From contig JARYHS010009186.1 in assembly GCA_031002005.1 (NCBI GenBank), positions 256,709,199 through 256,773,198 on the forward strand: 64,000 bases of DNA. The letters run 5' to 3'. The DNA is from Vandiemenella viatica. Its lineage: Eukaryota > Arthropoda > Insecta > Orthoptera > Morabidae. The notes beneath the pieces are model-generated. The model did no database searches, was not told the DNA's origin, and saw nothing but the letters and a program-made list of their open reading frames with translations. Below are positions 23,506 through 32,565 of this stretch, piece after piece. The position numbers and the translations under genes are program-made. Each line of letters starts with the position of its first letter. Within the stretch, counting starts at the first letter, position 1.

Positions 23506-23611
23506 CTTGAGGTTTTTGTGCCTATTCCCCGTGTTTCTACTGCCAAGCAATATGGCGGCCTCTCCACCCCACTTCTCTATACCCGGTTTCACTCCAGTAC
23601 GAGCTGAAGGT

Positions 23612-23641
23612 CATGGAGGAAGGAATATTCCTTCCTCCATG
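23612..23641. mobile_element. 30-bp palindromic mini P-like insertion with 8-bp TSD
   Basis: The segment is CATGGAGGAAGGAAT followed by its exact reverse complement: two terminal-repeat tips joined with nothing between. Left flank CTGAAGGT (23,604-23,611) and right flank GTGAAGGT (23,642-23,649) differ at one base. Units B and C have uninterrupted sequence here (for example GTATGTGGTGAAGGTCCC in C), so this is an insertion. Confidence 0.75.
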
Positions 23642-24005
23642 GTGAAGGTCCTTTGCGTCGTCTCCATATATTCCTTCCTACATGCTTGCTACCATGGAGC
23701 AAAGAAAAGAGAGGACACCACGTAAGGGACCTTCTCCATACAACGAAGTGACGCCGAGAGGAGAGCGGTGGGGTGGAGAGGTCGCCATATTGGTTGCGTC
23801 AAGAAACACAGGGAATGTATATCGAACGGAAGAATTTCTTCGTTTTTAACCTTCGCATTACTAATAATGAAGTCTTATGGGGTCACATTTATAAATACCC
23901 TAATTGATATAATCTATAAACATTAGAATTTAGGGAAAACAAGCTGCTAAATAATTTTTGATAGGAATTTTGCATGCCGAAAGAGATCTTTTTTTCTCCC
24001 TGCAG

Positions 24006-24208
24006 TCGCAAAAAAATACAAAAGACCTAAGCGTAATACTGCTATTTTAAATAGATTAGATAGCTGCTCAGATAGATTATATAACCACATCCATTCCAGT
24101 AATTTTAAACCTTTCAAAATCTTTGATGAGAAAAATTACAAAATCAAGAAAAATAGGTTTAGACCTATTTACAACAAAAGCAAGCCCTATATGAAATTTT
24201 TAAAATAG
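24006..24208 (+). other. Candidate last exon of unknown protein in unit C
   Basis: After a strong acceptor (TTTTTTTCTCCCTGCAG) a frame stays open for 66 codons to TAG at 24,206-24,208. It is rich in Lys and Asn (KKYKRPKRNTAI, FKPFKIFDEKNYKIKKN). I recognise no family. It could be the last coding exon of the transposon or of a captured gene, or chance in AT-rich DNA. Confidence 0.3.
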
Positions 24209-24321
24209 CCTAGATGAATGGTTAGGACTTTCAAACAACTGAAACCTTCGAAAGAATTCACTGTTTACTCAGAAGAAATTGCACTGGTATTTGTTAGACC
24301 TATTTAAATTCGTCAGTGCAA

Positions 24322-24577
24322 GGGGAGTCTGTAATTACCGTGGGTCCGCAATCTAATGATGAAATCATATATATATATATATATATATATATTTCGCTTA
24401 GTTCTCGAGATATACTGTCTCAAAAGTGAGGTGGTTAGGTCGAAATGCGGCCTGGACCAAAAGAAAAGAGAACTAAGCGAGATATCAAAAAATTGAGTTC
24501 TTTACTTTCAATAAGTTTCGTTAAGTTACATATGTATTCATCATCAGATTATGGCGCCACGGTAATGATAGAACTGG
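24322..24577. mobile_element. Short family F copy inside unit C
   Basis: 256 bp with ends GGGGAGTCTGTAATTACCGT and (reverse complement) GCCAGTTCTATCATTACCGT. Flanks CAGTGCAA and CAGTGTGA (6 of 8). It includes an (AT)n run at 24,368-24,392 and one GCGGCCTGGACCA subrepeat. Confidence 0.65.
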
Positions 24578-25184
24578 CCAGTGTGATTATCTTGCTACCA
24601 TATACCAAAAGTCGTAAGCTTGTGTCACTAACAATTTGCTCAATAAGTTACTAATAGCAAATAATTTGTTCCTTATACTATAAAAAGAATATTCTGCAAC
24701 AGGATGCATTTCTACCTAATCACAATTTGACTTAATGTTGCAGCAAAAAAGTCAAACGACGCAAATACAACTAAACACTTGAAACATATTGCGAATTACA
24801 TTACGATTCCTAGATCGCATATTACAAATTATCACTATCATTTTATCACACACTTTCAATATAAATTAGGTACAACTGGACTAAAGCACGTAGAATAATG
24901 TATTCGCTTCATTGCGAAATTAACTTGATCCACACGTGAAAAATAGTAAGATAAAATGGTTCTCTGCATGAACAAATATTTGATAACACCATCGTCCTAT
25001 TGAGAGCTGTGAATAAACTTTTTTAACAGGCACTGTAAATCTGATGACATCTATAATGTCTTGCAGACACCGCATTACAAACACTTCAAGAACAATAATT
25101 ACTTACATATGGAATATTATTCCAGGTTGTTTTTTACTTGTTCTGTTTGTGCTACCATATGCAACACAATTTGGCATTATAAAA

Positions 25185-25562
25185 CACCAGTTTGTCTCAT
25201 CGAGTTACATAAGAATTCGTCATCAAATTGCGGCGCCACGGTTATCGTTGAATTGCCTCATTACCTATCAACTTCACATTTGAGATAGTATATCTCGCGA
25301 ACTAAGCGAGATATCGAAAAAAAATATTCTTTATTTTTCGATTTGTATCGTCGTGTTACATAAGAATCTGTCACCAAATTTGACTTTGGGGAGACGTTTC
25401 TTCGGAATTTCAACCAGAAACTCCACTCATTTGTGACAGTATATCTCGAGAAATAAGCACGATATAAAAAAAATTTATTCTTCATTTTTGATGTGTCTCG
25501 TCGAGTTACATAATAATCCATTATCACATTGCAGTGCCACGGTACTCTTATGATTCCCTTGA
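25185..25562. repeat. Family F segment at the unit C right junction
   Basis: Two inverted blocks (TATCTCGCGAACTAAGCGAG at about 25,291, TATCTCGAGAAATAAGCACG at about 25,442) with TCTCATCGAGTTACATAAGA and GCGGCGCCACGGTTATCGTT. It ends GATTCCCTTGA, where a SINE has inserted. Confidence 0.65.
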
Positions 25563-25764
25563 TTTTTTTTTTTAACTGCTTTACGTCTCTTTTTAACATG
25601 AGGTCTTTAGAGACGGGAGAGGATGGGGGGCAAGGATGGGGGCAAGGAATGGGAACGAATTCGGCCATGGCCTTTTGAAGGAAGCATCCCGGCATTTGCC
25701 TGGAGTGATTTGGGGAAACCATGGAAATCCCCAATGCGAGGCGAGAACGCTAACTGTTACACCA
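25563..25764 (-). mobile_element. SINE with poly(A) and 7-bp target duplication
   Basis: CCCTTGA flanks it on both sides (25,556-25,562 and 25,765-25,771). On the minus strand it starts GTGGTGTAACAGTTAGCG, which could hold a polymerase III A box, and ends in an oligo(A) run of 12. A good B box is not obvious. It interrupts the F/P junction that is continuous in units A and B, so it is younger than that junction. Confidence 0.75.
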
Positions 25765-26084
25765 CCCTTGAGGTTTTGTGCCTATTTCCCGTGTTTCTCC
25801 TGCTGAGAAACATGGTGGCCTCCCCTCCCCACTTCTCTCCACCCGGTTTCACTCCAGTATGTGGTGAAGGTCCCTTGCGTCGTCTCCATATATTCCTTCC
25901 TCCATGGTTACAACCATGAAGGAAGGAAATATATGGAGGAGAAGTGACGTTAAATCTGTGAGCCGGCGCTAAACTCTCGCGCATGAGTGGTGCGGCAGTG
26001 GCGATATTGCGAACCCAAACAAATGCAAAGTTCACATGTGTTTGATGCTGTGATTATTTCATTTTGTAATGTGTAAGTTTTATA

Positions 26085-26155
26085 ATGCCATCTTGTGTTG
26101 CATACGGTTGCACAAATAGGCAAGAGAGGAAAGAACCTGGAATATCATTTCATAA
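26085..26155 (+). CDS. THAP zinc-finger first exon (unit B)
   Basis: 71 nt from ATG to a GTAAGT donor at 26,156, encoding MPSCVAYGCTNRQERK-EPGISFH plus two bases. The C4-x4-C9 pair, the conserved Ala at position 6 and the I-S-F-H-K block are THAP features. Compared with the unit A exon, several residues differ but length, phase and splice site are kept, so the two copies diverged without frame damage. The rest of the protein is not found downstream. Confidence 0.75.
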
Positions 26156-26584
26156 GTAAGTTGAATTCTAATTATTGTTTTGAAGTGGGTGGTACGAATT
26201 GCAAATTGGTGCCTGTCTATAAATATTTAGTCATAGCTCTCAATGGGATGACTTTGTTCTCAAATTTTTGTTGGTGTAGTGTAGAAAATCAGCATACCTT
26301 GCTTTTACATATATAGACTAGCATTACTTTTTAACGAGTGTTGAAAATGAGATTTAAAGGGGTTGTTTTACATCGCGATTCAGTGAATTTAGTATTGCGC
26401 TTTCTTTCGTCACGTTGCAGTTTTACTGACAGTGTATGATGAAATTAAATGTGTTAAATTATGCTATGCAATCTAGGAATCTTGATGAAGCAAACGATGT
26501 TGTTACCGCAAATACAGTTTGCGATTCAAATACACGTTGTGGGTGTGTCTACATAGTTTGATTCTGTAGCGGCAATTTAATGGA

Positions 26585-27293
26585 GATTGTGGTTAGGTCT
26601 AAATGCAGTCTGTACCAGAAGGTTTTGTTGTTCCATAAGGACAAAGAATTTATCTATTACTGTTAGTAATTTCATGAGAACCAAGTTAGTGACAAAACGT
26701 GTATCGCGATGGAAACTACTTCCATTCCAGCTATTCCCAATTAAGCTTACGATGTATGGTAACAAATAACTATTTTATTCTGGTCTAGGCCTCATTTCAA
26801 CCTAACCACAAGTGGTAGTAAAAACAACTGAAATATCCATTCTGCATGTCCACCATGTAATTCATTGTGGCTTTGGCAGAATTAATTTTATGTCCAGGCC
26901 GCATATCAACCAATCCCAGTATATCCCGAAAACTAAGCAAGATATCGAAAAATTTTATTTTTATTTTCGATTTGTCTCGTCGTGTTACATAAGAATCGAT
27001 CATTAAATTTGCGAAATTTTTCTTCTCCATTTCAACTCAAGACACCTCACTTTTTTATTCTTTATTTTTTTATTTGTCTCGTCTTTTTAAATAAAAATCA
27101 TCATAAAATTTGACTTTGAATAATTTTTTCTTCTGAATTTCAACCAAAACCATTCACATTGAGAGCAGAATATCTCGAAAACTAAGCAGGATATCAAAAA
27201 ATTTTATTCTTCATTTTTTATTTGTCTCATCGAGTTACATTAATAATCCATCACCAGATTGCGGCGTCACGTTTATCCTAGAGTCCCCTTGAG
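26585..27293. repeat. TGGACCAG and family F segments in unit B
   Basis: Includes GTGGTTAGGTCTAAATGCAG, TTCTGGTCTAGGCCTCATTT, three ATATC(C/T)CG...AACTAAGCA blocks and CTCATCGAGTTACATTAATA, ending GCGGCGTCACGTTTATCCTA just before the P-like right terminal region. Confidence 0.6.
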
Positions 27294-27479
27294 TGTTTGT
27301 ACTTATTCCCCGTGTTTGTTGGGAAGCGGTCGAGCCCCCACCACTCCGGCCATGCCCCCCACTTCTCCTCCGCCCTGATTCACTTCAATGCGTGTTGAAG
27401 GCCTCTTGCGTCGTCTCCATATATTTCCTTCCTCCATGATTGATACTTCCAGCGATACTGTTGTATCGTTACAATCCGC

Positions 27480-27680
27480 TTTTATACCCTCCAACTCCTG
27501 TATTTGCTAGTCAAAATGTGGGTACCAAACTATTCCACTATCCTATAGCAATGATGATGAATTTTCCCAACTCAATATTCTGTAGCTCTTCCGTTTTTAG
27601 TTCTCTTCCGACAAGTCATGTCTCAAGACAGCAGACATGATTTACCCAAATGGTTGAAACCTTATTCACTATCCTTCTAT
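27480..27680 (-). mobile_element. Short fragment of the common LINE family
   Basis: The minus strand has CCACATTTTGACTAGCAAAT-ACAGGAGTTGGAGGGT, parallel to the [12 protein letters not shown] stretch of the open copy, and CGGAAGAGAACTAAAAACGG parallel to its REVKEL block. It is heavily decayed. Confidence 0.5.
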
Positions 27681-27689
27681 GGTCAACTA

Positions 27690-28860
27690 TGTCATGGGTT
27701 GCATAGGGATTAATTGCTACACTAACAACTTGTCCTCTATTATATCTGAAAATATCTTTCACATACCTAGTCCAACATAATCCCCATGTACTGGGTTTAC
27801 AAATTGTTTTTTATCCTCACAGACTGTCCTAATGTGGCTATGTCAAGTTCTCCAAATTTCGTGCAACTGATATCGAAGTAAATCGGTACCTCTTTACTAC
27901 TACTAGTTACCGTTACTAATACCAATCATTTGGTATTCATCCAGTTGTTTGGCTCTATGTTTTTCGTACCACGCCTCCACTCTATCAAAAGAAAAATTGT
28001 CAAGCCCCTATCTCTCCGCCACAATTTTGTTATTAATAAGGTAAATGCCTGCTTTTCAGTACTAACAATACCATCTGAGAGGAAACTCGTTAATCATGTC
28101 ATATTAGACTAAATGTTTTCGACCCTACATAGCGGCGAAGGAGACATAGTACTTGTGACGGACCTGTAGAGCAAGCTACCTAGTAACTCGCCACTCCCTC
28201 CCTCCCCTAGCTTGGAACCTCTAATCTAAAAAAAAATATAATATGGATACGGTACTAAGTCGTCTCCTCTGAAATTTAACTCATATCAATTTGGGAGCGT
28301 GAATGTCGATATAGAATTATAAATTCTTTTCTGGCAGTTTTGAACGAGATGAAATTGAAAAGAACTGAAGATTGAAATGTTAAACGTAATAAAAACGTCA
28401 ATTTTCAATTATAATAATGAGTAATAATGTATAATAATCGCTCAGCTACTGATAATGTTTTTCTTGATACCTCAAAATTTCAACTATACAATCAAGCCAT
28501 CTATCAATGGACTTTCGGATCACCATGCCAAGTTACTAATTATCACCACTTCAATAGGAACTATGCGCTAAGAGTAATGTTTTTAAACTTCAGCGTGTAA
28601 TCAATGATGAGTCAGTTACTTGTTTTAGAAAGTGCCTCATATACACAAATTGCAACCATGTTTACAGTGCACAAGATATGAATGAAAAATTAACATTTTA
28701 ATAGCATAGTATTAAATTCCAGAGGAAAGGAACTGGCCGTCCTACCTCTGATACAATGGCTTAGTATGCCTCCTTCTGGAGGATCCAACAACCTTCGGGT
28801 TGTGGACTAAGTTAAGTTTTTTAGTATCAAATTAGTTTGAACGTTGCTTCCCCTTGAAAA
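27690..28860. other. Unassigned sequence
   Basis: No gene recognised. Two adjacent small hairpins, CCTCCTTCTGGAGG and CCAACAACC-TTCG-GGTTGTGG, lie at about 28,769-28,802, just before a LINE. Confidence 0.4.
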
Positions 28861-30905
28861 AGTGTAGTGCTTCTCGAAAGAACAAAACCATCCATAACTA
28901 TGGGGTTAGAAACATCATGCATTTGTAAAAGGAACTTATATATTGTCTCTAGGAACAGTCAGAATGCCAATGTTAAAACACATTACAAACAGTACTGCAA
29001 AATACTGAAAAATATTTTTAAAGAATCTAAAAGTATGTACTACATACATAAAATTTATGATTCTGAAAATAAACTTAAGACAATCTGGGGCATTCTAAAA
29101 AGGAATAGGAAAAAATAATCAAACAAGTAAAGACATTTTTATTATAGAAAATTCAGTAGAATCTAATTTTTCAATTGCTGATGTATATAATAAACTATTT
29201 ATAAATTGACTGCCAATAGCTCAGTGTTCCACAGTATGGATTTTGTCAAAACAGGCTTCCAAGAAAATTTTAACACCATGTCTGTAAATTTAGTTAATCC
29301 AGAAGAAATAAGAAAAATTATCAGGTTCCTTAAGAGCAAATACTTAAGTGATTAAGATGGGATTTTCAGGAGATTTATTAAACTGCGCCCGACAGAATTA
29401 AGTATTATACTAAGTTATCTGTTTAATATTTCTTACTGGAGCGTAACCTTTCCAGAAGGCTTCAGTATGCTGTAGTTAAACCACTCTATAAAAAGGGACA
29501 TAAGTCAGAAGTATCGAATTAGCGACCTATTTCATTACTAACAGCCTTCTCCAAAGTTTTCGAGGAACCAATGTACAATACAGTTAATGAACACCATCAT
29601 TTAGCTAATCCTGATACTACAATTATGGCTCCAATAGCCCCTGTTAGGGGTCATGGTCTATAGTTAACTAAGTGTATGTTTGATTTGAATGAGTTGTTAA
29701 CATAATTAGTATACTTATCTTGTATATAATGTTCTTAACACTGGAAATACATATGCTTGGATAATTATTGAAAATAATAATATTCTAACTAAATCACAAT
29801 TTGGTTTTGAAATGGGCCATTTAACAGAACAAGCTATATTTGCATTCACTGACCCAATTTTAGAAGGAGTAAATAATAATTTAATTCCTATGGTAATTAA
29901 AGTATTATGGTATAGATGGTATTGTTAATAAATGGCTTAGTTCTTACCTTCTGAATAGAAAGCAGAAGTGTTAATGGAGAATTTTAAGGCTGCCTTAATT
30001 GGTCCACTGTTTTTGAGTGGAAATTAATCAGATGTGGAGTACCTCAGGGTTCTATATTGGGGTCACTATTGTTCTTAATATATATATATAAATGGTCTAC
30101 ACTGTTTTTCATCTAAAAACTCAAAATTTGGTCAATTTGCAGATGACACAAACATAGGAACTAAAAAAAATCCAGATTTATCTACAGAATATATTTCAAA
30201 TTATGTCTTTGAGCTTATTAATAAATGGTTACAGCTAATGGCTTGTATTTAAACTTTGATAAAACTTAGTATGTGCAAGTCAGTACATCACACAGATTAA
30301 CACCAGATATAGAAGTAAAATTTGTAGGCCAGTCCATTCAAGATGTAGAAATTTCTTGATTTTTATGTTGATTGTAATTTAATTTTGAAGGTACATGTTT
30401 CTGACTTCTGCGATTGGGTGCAGCCACCATTTGCAATTCGTACAATTTCAGCTATAGGTGATCTACATATGAGGCAGCTAGTTTATTTAGCTTAATTTCA
30501 CTCCTTATTGTCATATGGAATAATATTCTGGGGCAATTATACCCATAGAGACAAAGTTTTTAGAGCCCAAAAGTGAGTAATAAGAATTATGTGTGAGGTT
30601 AGCAATAGAACTACATGTAGAGAGTTGTTCAAGAAGTTAGGGATTTTAACATTGGCGGCTGAGTATATATACACATTAATGTCCTTTGTAGTTACAAATT
30701 ATACTTTGTTTGAAACAAGTAAAAAATACACAATTATGGCACTAGAAGCAAAAATTATCTTCACAAGGATTACGAGTTGTTGTCATTTGTTCAAAAAGGG
30801 GTCCGATATTCGGGGATACATATCATCAATAAGGTCCCAACACATTTTAAATGTCTAGCAGATGAGAAGAATAAATTCAGGAAATTATTTTTAAGGTATC
30901 TATAA
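28860..30905 (+). mobile_element. Jockey-like LINE reverse transcriptase, broken
   Basis: In order: the pre-RT block ETSCICKRNLYIVSRNSQNA and HYKQYCKILKNIFKESKSMY; AVVKPLYKKGHKSEVSN and RPISLLTAFSKVFEE; SQFGFEMGHLTEQAI; RCGVPQGSILGSLLFL; FADDTNIGT-like sequence near 30,140; LLSYGIIFWGN; and VIRIMCEVSNRTTCRELFKK-LGIL. This is the insect jockey-type order. Many stops and frameshifts (for example in the RPIS block and after the PQGS block) make it dead. It is distinct from the 54-kb family. Confidence 0.8.
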
Positions 30906-30934
30906 AATAAATTGTCAGTAGTTGTGCAGTTGAC

Positions 30935-31125
30935 ATTAATGTACCATATATGCTATGACTGTTCACCATCCGGTGTATGTATTATTTTGTTATGCAATGT
31001 ATGCAATGACTGTATATCATCTTGTGTATGTATTATTTTGTTATGCAATTGTTTAATGTACCATGAATGCCATAACTGCACATCTTCTGGTGTATGTATT
31101 ACTTTGTTATGTATTTTTTTATCTG
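30935..31125 (+). repeat. Three tandem ~55-65 bp repeats after the LINE
   Basis: GGTGTATGTATTATTTTGTT-ATG occurs three times with small changes (30,971, 31,022, 31,090 regions), each preceded by a TGACTG or TAACTGCA block. The position just after the LINE coding end suggests its 3'-UTR. Confidence 0.65.
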
Positions 31126-31129
31126 TAAA

Positions 31130-32482
31130 TTGATAACTCTCCACATCCCTCTTTCTTTTTTTTTTTTTTTTAAAAAAAATTGTGGATGCCCTCAAAACCC
31201 TGTGCACATGCAGTAGTAATTCTATAGGTGATCATATGAACGGGATTGTAATGTATTCCATATGTCCATGTGTCCGCCCGTTTACATGGGTCCATCAGAT
31301 AAGATAGACAGAAACTTTTGGAAGAAGAGACAGGGTAGAGGGGAAAAAGTGCCAAGGTTAAACCCTTGGGAAAAAAACCTCTGCGATAGTTAGGTGAGGG
31401 AATAAGAGCAGCTGGCTAGGACACTGCCAGTACCGCGACAGATTCTATGCTACAAGGTTTGGACTTATGAGGGATTTGTTAGGATATGGTATCATGCAAC
31501 AACTTACAGCTGGTTCACACACCGTCGCTGCCGTTGAGATTGTCAGCTGGTGCCGCTCGCCGTTGCTGCCGTTGAGATGGTCCTGGAACATGCCGTTTTG
31601 TCATAAATAGTAACAGCTGTGTGCAACAGGAGTTGTACATGTTGGTGAGCCGTGATTTGCAGCACCAGAGTGCCAGGGCGCAACAGCCGCAACGCGCAGA
31701 GCCTTTCCTCATCCCGGGAGTACACGATAAGGGTTCTCCGACGGCGACAGCCACAGTGCTGCTAGATGACCACCCCCGACTTGCAAGAGCTTTAGGACGG
31801 TGACTGAGACCACCACCATGACCACTCCCGCCAGCACGTGTCATCACCGACGGGTAAGACAATCCCACTATGCTCATTCCAGGCAATATTGGAGCAGTGC
31901 CAGTATCACCGTGGTGAGATCCACGCCGGATACTGTATTAATGTTGTTTGTGGATCTTTTCCTAGTTGTGTGTGACAGCCTTCTGCACCTGTGATCGCAC
32001 TGTAACCACTATCCTTAGCCCAGTGATTACTTGCAGGTTGATTAGGGAATGGGACCCTAACCCCAGTGGCCCTTGATACAGTCGACAGATTTCTTACTTG
32101 TTTATGTATTAGTTTTTCCTATCTATTGAGCAATGTTTTCGGCCATGGGTGTTTAAATCTGTGGTTGTGATCGTAACTGCCTATAGTGCGTATCAATGGA
32201 TTTCGCTACATTTGGTATTTCCCGTACATGTCCACATCCCATAGAGCCAGTCTCTTATATTGGGATCAATAAAAGAAAACTTTTAATTAGCAGGTGAATT
32301 TTCAATATTATTTATACTGCTTTAAAATCTACAACGAGAGGTAATGTAATCTATTGTTTAATTCTATGAGTTCATTAATTCTCCTGTCATGTATGCTTAC
32401 TAATAAAGGATACTTTACATTTTACGTCACCGGCTGCTAATGGATGTTAACTTTGACTGTCAAATAATCTTTGCTGTCAATC
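31130..32482. other. 5' flank of the dynein gene, with GC-richer block
   Basis: At 31,510-31,860 the base composition is richer in G and C than elsewhere, with a repeated (T/C)GCTGCCGTTGAGAT motif at about 31,528 and 31,562. Its open frames on both strands are not recognisable proteins. It might be an upstream exon or promoter of the dynein gene or an old element. A CRE-like TTACGTCACC lies at 32,422-32,431, about 50 bp before the start codon. Confidence 0.4.
32422..32431 (+). promoter_or_regulatory. CRE-like site before the dynein start codon
   Basis: TTACGTCACC matches the half-palindromic CREB/ATF site and is the only such match I noticed near the gene start. Function is inferred from position only. 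Confidence 0.25.
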
Positions 32483-32565
32483 ATGGCGCCGATCGGTGAG
32501 AATGTTGAAGTGAACGGTTTTTTTCCAAAAAAGAAGGAAGATTCTGACAGCAAAGAAAACTTATG
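32483..32565 (+). CDS. Dlic: Dlic exon 1
   Basis: Encodes [18 protein letters not shown] and EDSDSKENL plus two bases of a Trp codon completed in exon 2. Donor GTATTT. The N-terminus is short compared with vertebrate chains, which have an extra Gly/Ser-rich lead. Confidence 0.93.

Larger units (their letters stand above)
21747..23684 (+). mobile_element. P-element-like unit A (with THAP exon)
   Basis: The left end reads CATGGAGGAAGGAATATATG and continues GAGACGA. The right end, reverse-complemented, reads CATGTAGGAAGGAATATATG and continues GAGACGACGC. CA-starting terminal repeats of about 27-31 bp and 8-bp target sites are typical of the P superfamily, whose transposase begins with a THAP zinc finger. 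Unit A has a THAP start exon at 21,913. Flanks are GTTAGAAC (left) and CTTGCTAC (right), not identical. The interior after the THAP exon is intron-like, holding a family F copy and a half copy. No RNase-H-like transposase core was found, so the unit is non-autonomous. Alternative: a hAT-like mover carrying a captured THAP exon. Confidence 0.65.
23693..25906. mobile_element. P-element-like unit C (foldback form, no THAP exon)
   Basis: It begins exactly 8 bp (CTTGCTAC) after unit A and ends 8 bp (GTTACAAC) before unit B. Its right end matches those of A and B. Its left end starts CATGGAGCAAAG and continues as an inverted copy of the right subterminal region (ACGTAAGGGACCTTCTCCAT, GGTGGGGTGGAGAGGTCGCC, AAACACAGGGAAT), so the terminal repeats extend for about 130 bp. 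The THAP exon of A and B is absent. It holds a short family F copy, another F segment and a SINE. Confidence 0.6.
25915..27438 (+). mobile_element. P-element-like unit B (with THAP exon)
   Basis: The left end CATGAAGGAAGGAAATATAT-GGAG and right end, reverse-complemented, CATGGAGGAAGGAAATATAT-GGAG match at all but one position. The left flank GTTACAAC separates it from unit C; the right flank is ATTGATAC. Like unit A it has a promoter-like lead of about 170 bp, a THAP start exon, an intron-like region with TGGACCAG subrepeats, family F segments and a right terminal region ending GCGTCGTCTCCATATATTTC. The core transposase is missing. Confidence 0.65.

Noticed and set aside
25257..25734. 157-codon minus-strand open frame as a gene
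   Set aside because: It runs across the SINE and family F inverted repeats, with no conserved protein features.
18057..27300. CRISPR-like array from the regular ATATCTCG and TGGACCAG repeats
   Set aside because: Repeats are imperfect, occur in both orientations, spacers are repeated too, and the host is a eukaryote; they are arms of foldback elements.
31515..31886. 123-codon minus-strand frame as a protein-coding gene
   Set aside because: Composition is driven by the GC-rich block; the opposite strand is open as well and no motif is present.
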